From an uncultured Planctomycetaceae bacterium (GTDB lineage Bacteria; Planctomycetota; Planctomycetia; Pirellulales; Pirellulaceae): a DNA stretch of 8,214 nucleotides. Made by a program: the position numbers and the translations under genes. The notes below the pieces were generated by a model. The model ran no database searches and had not been told where the DNA came from. It was given only the letters and a program-made list of their open reading frames with translations. The stretch covers positions 1 to 8,214 of the forward strand of contig CAIYOB010001249.1 of the NCBI GenBank assembly GCA_903927685.1. The letters run 5' to 3'. This document shows positions 6,478-8,214 of this stretch, one piece after another (the first letter of the stretch is position 1; every line of letters begins with the position of its first letter).

Positions 6478-7716
6478 TTAGGGCCAAAGCAGCAGCAACA
6501 GCATACCGCACAGCAGTACGATCCCAAAGGCGATCGAGACGCGTTTTAGCAGCCGCGGATGCCCCAACACGGCGACGGCCGCACCTTTGAAGACCAGGTT
6601 CGACAGCGAGCCCACCAGGATCATCCGCCAGCCGGTGTCCACCTCCAGCTCGCCCCGCTTGATCAACTGGGCCGTCGAGAGGGTGATTGCGTCCATGTCC
6701 GTCAGCCCGGAAATCGCGGCGATCAAGTACAGGCCGCTGTCGCCCAGCCACTGCTGCCCCGCCGCGACGGCGAACAGGACCACCGCGTACAGCAGGCCGA
6801 AGATCACGGCGGCTTTCAGTTGCGACGGGTCCTTGTCCAGCGGCACGTGCTCGGCATCGCCGCCGCGGAACCCGTACATCACGACGGCTAATACGCCCAT
6901 CACCAGCATCACGATAACCAGGGGCGGGGCGACCGAGGCGAGCAGCTCGGGGGCGACCACCGCGATCTCGAAGATCACGCGGCCAAAGACGATCGTCGAG
7001 GCGACGACGACGACGAAAGCGGCCATGCCGATGGCCTCGGGCGTGTGCCGCGTCCGACGGGCGTAGCTGACCGTGGTCGCCGTGCTGGAAATCATTCCGC
7101 CCAGGATGCCGCCCAGCAGCGTGCCCGCTCGCGCGCCGAAGAACTTGTACGCGATGTACCCGCCCAGGCTGATGCCGACGATCAAGACGACGGTCAGCCA
7201 GATTTCGAACGGATTGAGCACGCCGTAGGGGCCATAGCTCCGGTTGGGCAGTACGGGCAGGATGACCAGGGCAATCAGCACCAAATTGAAAATCGCCCGG
7301 ATATCGGGCTCGCTGAACCGTCCCACCAGCCGGTGCAGCGGCTGTTTCCACTGCAGCAGCACGGCCACCCCGCCGCCGATGATCAGGCCCAACTCTGTCT
7401 GCCCGTAAGCCAGCGCCACACCCACGCCGTACATCACCAGCGCAGCCATTTCCGTCGTCAGGCCGGGCTCTTCCTTTGGTCCCACAAACGACAGCACCAC
7501 GCCCACGATCAGCAGGCCCGCGACAGCGCCCAGGCCGGCTACGGGCAGCCACACGCCGACGGTCGGGCTGAGCAGCCCCAGCAGGGCACCCAGCACGGTG
7601 ATCAAAGCAAACGTGCGGATGCCGGTCAGGTGGTGTGCGCTCCACTCGCGCTGCAGGCCAACCAGCAGCCCCAGTCCCAAGGCCAGCGCAAGAGCTTCCA
7701 CGGCGGTGACTTCCAT
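6478..7716 (-). CDS. MgtC/SapB-like N-terminal domain plus DUF4010 membrane protein
   Basis: This 412-residue integral membrane protein has roughly a dozen hydrophobic segments. Residues about 8-130 match the MgtC/SapB-like module: ALGLGLLVGLQREW, then GIRTFALITVLGALLG, then a cluster of small-residue helices. Residues about 165-400 match DUF4010, with GGILGGMISSTATTVSYARRT (about 202-222) and the strongly conserved SGLTDMDAITLSTA (336-349), followed by GSLSNLVFKGA. A soluble loop at 283-300 (RGGDAEHVPLDKDPSQ) separates helices. The transported substrate or biochemical role of this two-domain family is not established. MgtC itself is linked to magnesium limitation and ATP-synthase control, but that should not be transferred here. 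The ATG at 7716 has no Shine-Dalgarno; instead a perfect inverted repeat sits 7-21 bases upstream. The gene ends 252 bases before ilvB, so it is probably a separate transcript. Confidence 0.9.
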   Translation of the reverse strand: MEVTAVEALALALGLGLLVGLQREWSAHHLTGIRTFALITVLGALLGLLSPTVGVWLPVAGLGAVAGLLIVGVVLSFVGPKEEPGLTTEMAALVMYGVGVALAYGQTELGLIIGGGVAVLLQWKQPLHRLVGRFSEPDIRAIFNLVLIALVILPVLPNRSYGPYGVLNPFEIWLTVVLIVGISLGGYIAYKFFGARAGTLLGGILGGMISSTATTVSYARRTRHTPEAIGMAAFVVVVASTIVFGRVIFEIAVVAPELLASVAPPLVIVMLVMGVLAVVMYGFRGGDAEHVPLDKDPSQLKAAVIFGLLYAVVLFAVAAGQQWLGDSGLYLIAAISGLTDMDAITLSTAQLIKRGELEVDTGWRMILVGSLSNLVFKGAAVAVLGHPRLLKRVSIAFGIVLLCGMLLLLLWP

Positions 7717-7722
7717 GAACGT

Positions 7723-7737
7723 AGTCTGATCCAGACT
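7723..7737. promoter_or_regulatory. Inverted repeat at the MgtC-like gene start (AGTCTG-ATC-CAGACT)
   Basis: A perfect six-base dyad with a three-base spacer, 7-21 bases upstream of the ATG at 7716, where a ribosome-binding site would normally lie. It could be a repressor operator, or in RNA a small stem that limits translation. A second copy of the half-sites lies at 7804-7814. Confidence 0.5.
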
Positions 7738-7794
7738 GCGGTTTGCGACAAGAGCGGCTCAAGCCCTTTGGACCTTGGGGGAACTCTGGATATG

Positions 7795-7814
7795 GTCTGT
7801 CCGGTCTGCCAGAC
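7795..7814. promoter_or_regulatory. Second cluster of GTCTG/CAGAC half-sites
   Basis: GTCTG at 7795-7799 is followed by the compact dyad GTCTG-C-CAGAC at 7804-7814. Both share half-sites with the dyad at 7723-7737, consistent with a distal operator for the same gene. The regulator is unknown. Confidence 0.4.
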
Positions 7815-7901
7815 TTTCCGGCGTAGCGGGTGTCAAATCACGTGTCACCCCAAAGTGACCGTAAACCGAGCCTGTGCGAAGTTCTTTGCGGCACCCCGAT
7901 T

Positions 7902-7946
7902 GCGAAAGTGGCGAATTGGCAGACTCGCTGGACTTAGGAGTCAGCG
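7902..7946 (+). pseudogene. 5'-half tRNA-Leu(UAG)-like fragment
   Basis: The sequence reads like the first half of a bacterial tRNA-Leu: acceptor strand GCGAAAG (7902-7908), TG, a D-arm with AATTGGCAGA (7913-7922), then an anticodon arm CTGGA-CTTAGGA-GTCAG (7928-7944) with anticodon TAG at 7935-7937. The 3' anticodon strand is GTCAG where TCCAG would pair fully, so the stem has a G-T wobble and an A-G mismatch. Downstream there is no long variable arm, no GTTCRA T-loop, and no CTTTCGC to close the acceptor stem. It is therefore a truncated, decayed tRNA gene or tRNA-derived remnant. It lies opposite to all the protein genes. Confidence 0.55.
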
Positions 7947-8027
7947 TGAGCAGCGGAAGATGTTTGTCGTAACCGTATATCCGGCAGTGTATTAAGCCGT
8001 CGGGCCGCGGCGGGGCAGATGCGGTTT

Positions 8028-8050
8028 TGGCAATTCTTAGGCAATTGCCA
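8028..8050. repeat. Inverted repeat TGGCAATT / AATTGCCA with a 7-base loop
   Basis: The eight-base arms (8028-8035, 8043-8050) are perfectly complementary. The right arm is part of the ten-base palindrome GGCAATTGCC (8040-8049), and GGCAATT also occurs as a direct repeat eleven bases apart. On the plus strand the stem is followed by CGATTTTG, a weak terminator-like T-run about 80 bases past the tRNA-like fragment. It could be an operator, a weak terminator or an element end. No gene assigns it. Confidence 0.55.
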
Positions 8051-8147
8051 CGATTTTGTCTCCGCAGACCGGTTGGCGGGCCGAACGACGAGGATCAGGC
8101 GGCGGGGACGAGAAGACGCAACTAGCTTACCCTCGCTCGCCTGCGTC

Positions 8148-8214
8148 CTATTCGGCCCGTTCGCCCAACAATGTGTTGAGCCTTCGAAGCACTTGGCCCA
8201 CGACGGCGTCGGGG
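8148..8214 (-). CDS. C-terminal end of an unidentified protein (partial)
   Basis: From the right edge a minus-strand frame runs 21 codons to a TAG at 8148-8150 and reads PDAVVGQVLRRLNTLLGERAE. It has an amphipathic helical look and the orientation of every other gene here, which suggests the tail of a real gene. The fragment is too short to name a family, and chance openness over 21 codons in GC-rich DNA is possible. Confidence 0.35.
   Translation of the reverse strand, partial: PDAVVGQVLRRLNTLLGERAE

Larger units (their letters stand above)
7717..8147. other. Intergenic region without a convincing protein gene
   Basis: This gap separates the C-terminal fragment of the right-edge gene from the MgtC-like/DUF4010 gene. 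It holds CAGAC/GTCTG half-sites (7723-7814), a 5'-half tRNA-Leu-like sequence on the plus strand (7902-7946), a 67-codon plus-strand frame (7792-7995) of doubtful reality, and an inverted repeat (8028-8050). I see no transposase, no T-arm or CCA end to complete the tRNA, and no clean sigma70 promoter. Confidence 0.6.

Noticed and set aside
6455..7762. Minus-strand frame of 435 codons overlapping the MgtC-like/DUF4010 gene
   Set aside because: It is an out-of-frame shadow, Arg/Gly-rich and lacking the membrane segments and SGLTDMDA motif found in the 6478-7716 frame.
7831..7836. Perfect TTGACA on the minus strand upstream of the MgtC-like gene
   Set aside because: At the correct 17-base spacing the -10 position reads TCTGGC. 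The nearest TATCCA is 33 bases away, so no sigma70 promoter is supported.

Overview
The window is GC-rich bacterial chromosomal DNA. It holds five complete protein genes and two genes cut by the window edges, all on the minus strand. The mix suggests a planctomycete (phylum Planctomycetota): a Tat-exported Gfo/Idh/MocA dehydrogenase beside a secreted GH78 rhamnosidase, an acetolactate synthase with a plant-like C-terminus, and a short acyltransferase next to a long CdsA-like enzyme. This assignment rests on protein style only, since no rRNA or other marker gene is present.

In the direction of transcription (right to left), the window opens with the last codons of an unidentified gene (8148-8214). 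A roughly 430-base gap follows (7717-8147). It holds a 5'-half tRNA-Leu(UAG)-like fragment on the plus strand (7902-7946), an inverted repeat (8028-8050) and a cluster of CAGAC/GTCTG half-sites (7723-7814). Next come a MgtC-like/DUF4010 membrane protein (6478-7716), ilvB (4456-6225), and a purine-rich 12-base tandem repeat (4308-4394). After the repeat lie a tightly coupled plsC-like/cdsA-like pair (3619-4224 and 2538-3611). The last two genes form a probable two-gene unit: a Tat-secreted oxidoreductase (932-2377) and the N-terminal 290 residues of a GH78 alpha-L-rhamnosidase (1-871).

Functionally there are three themes. ilvB serves branched-chain amino acid synthesis. The plsC/cdsA pair could acylate a lysophosphatidate-type acceptor and activate the product as CDP-diacylglycerol. 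The oxidoreductase and rhamnosidase are both exported and probably process rhamnose-containing polysaccharide outside the cytoplasm. I found no clear undescribed defence or mobile system. The least explained pieces are the tRNA half, the 12-base repeat leader, the CAGAC half-site cluster, and the altered signature residues in the CdsA-like and Gfo/Idh/MocA proteins.
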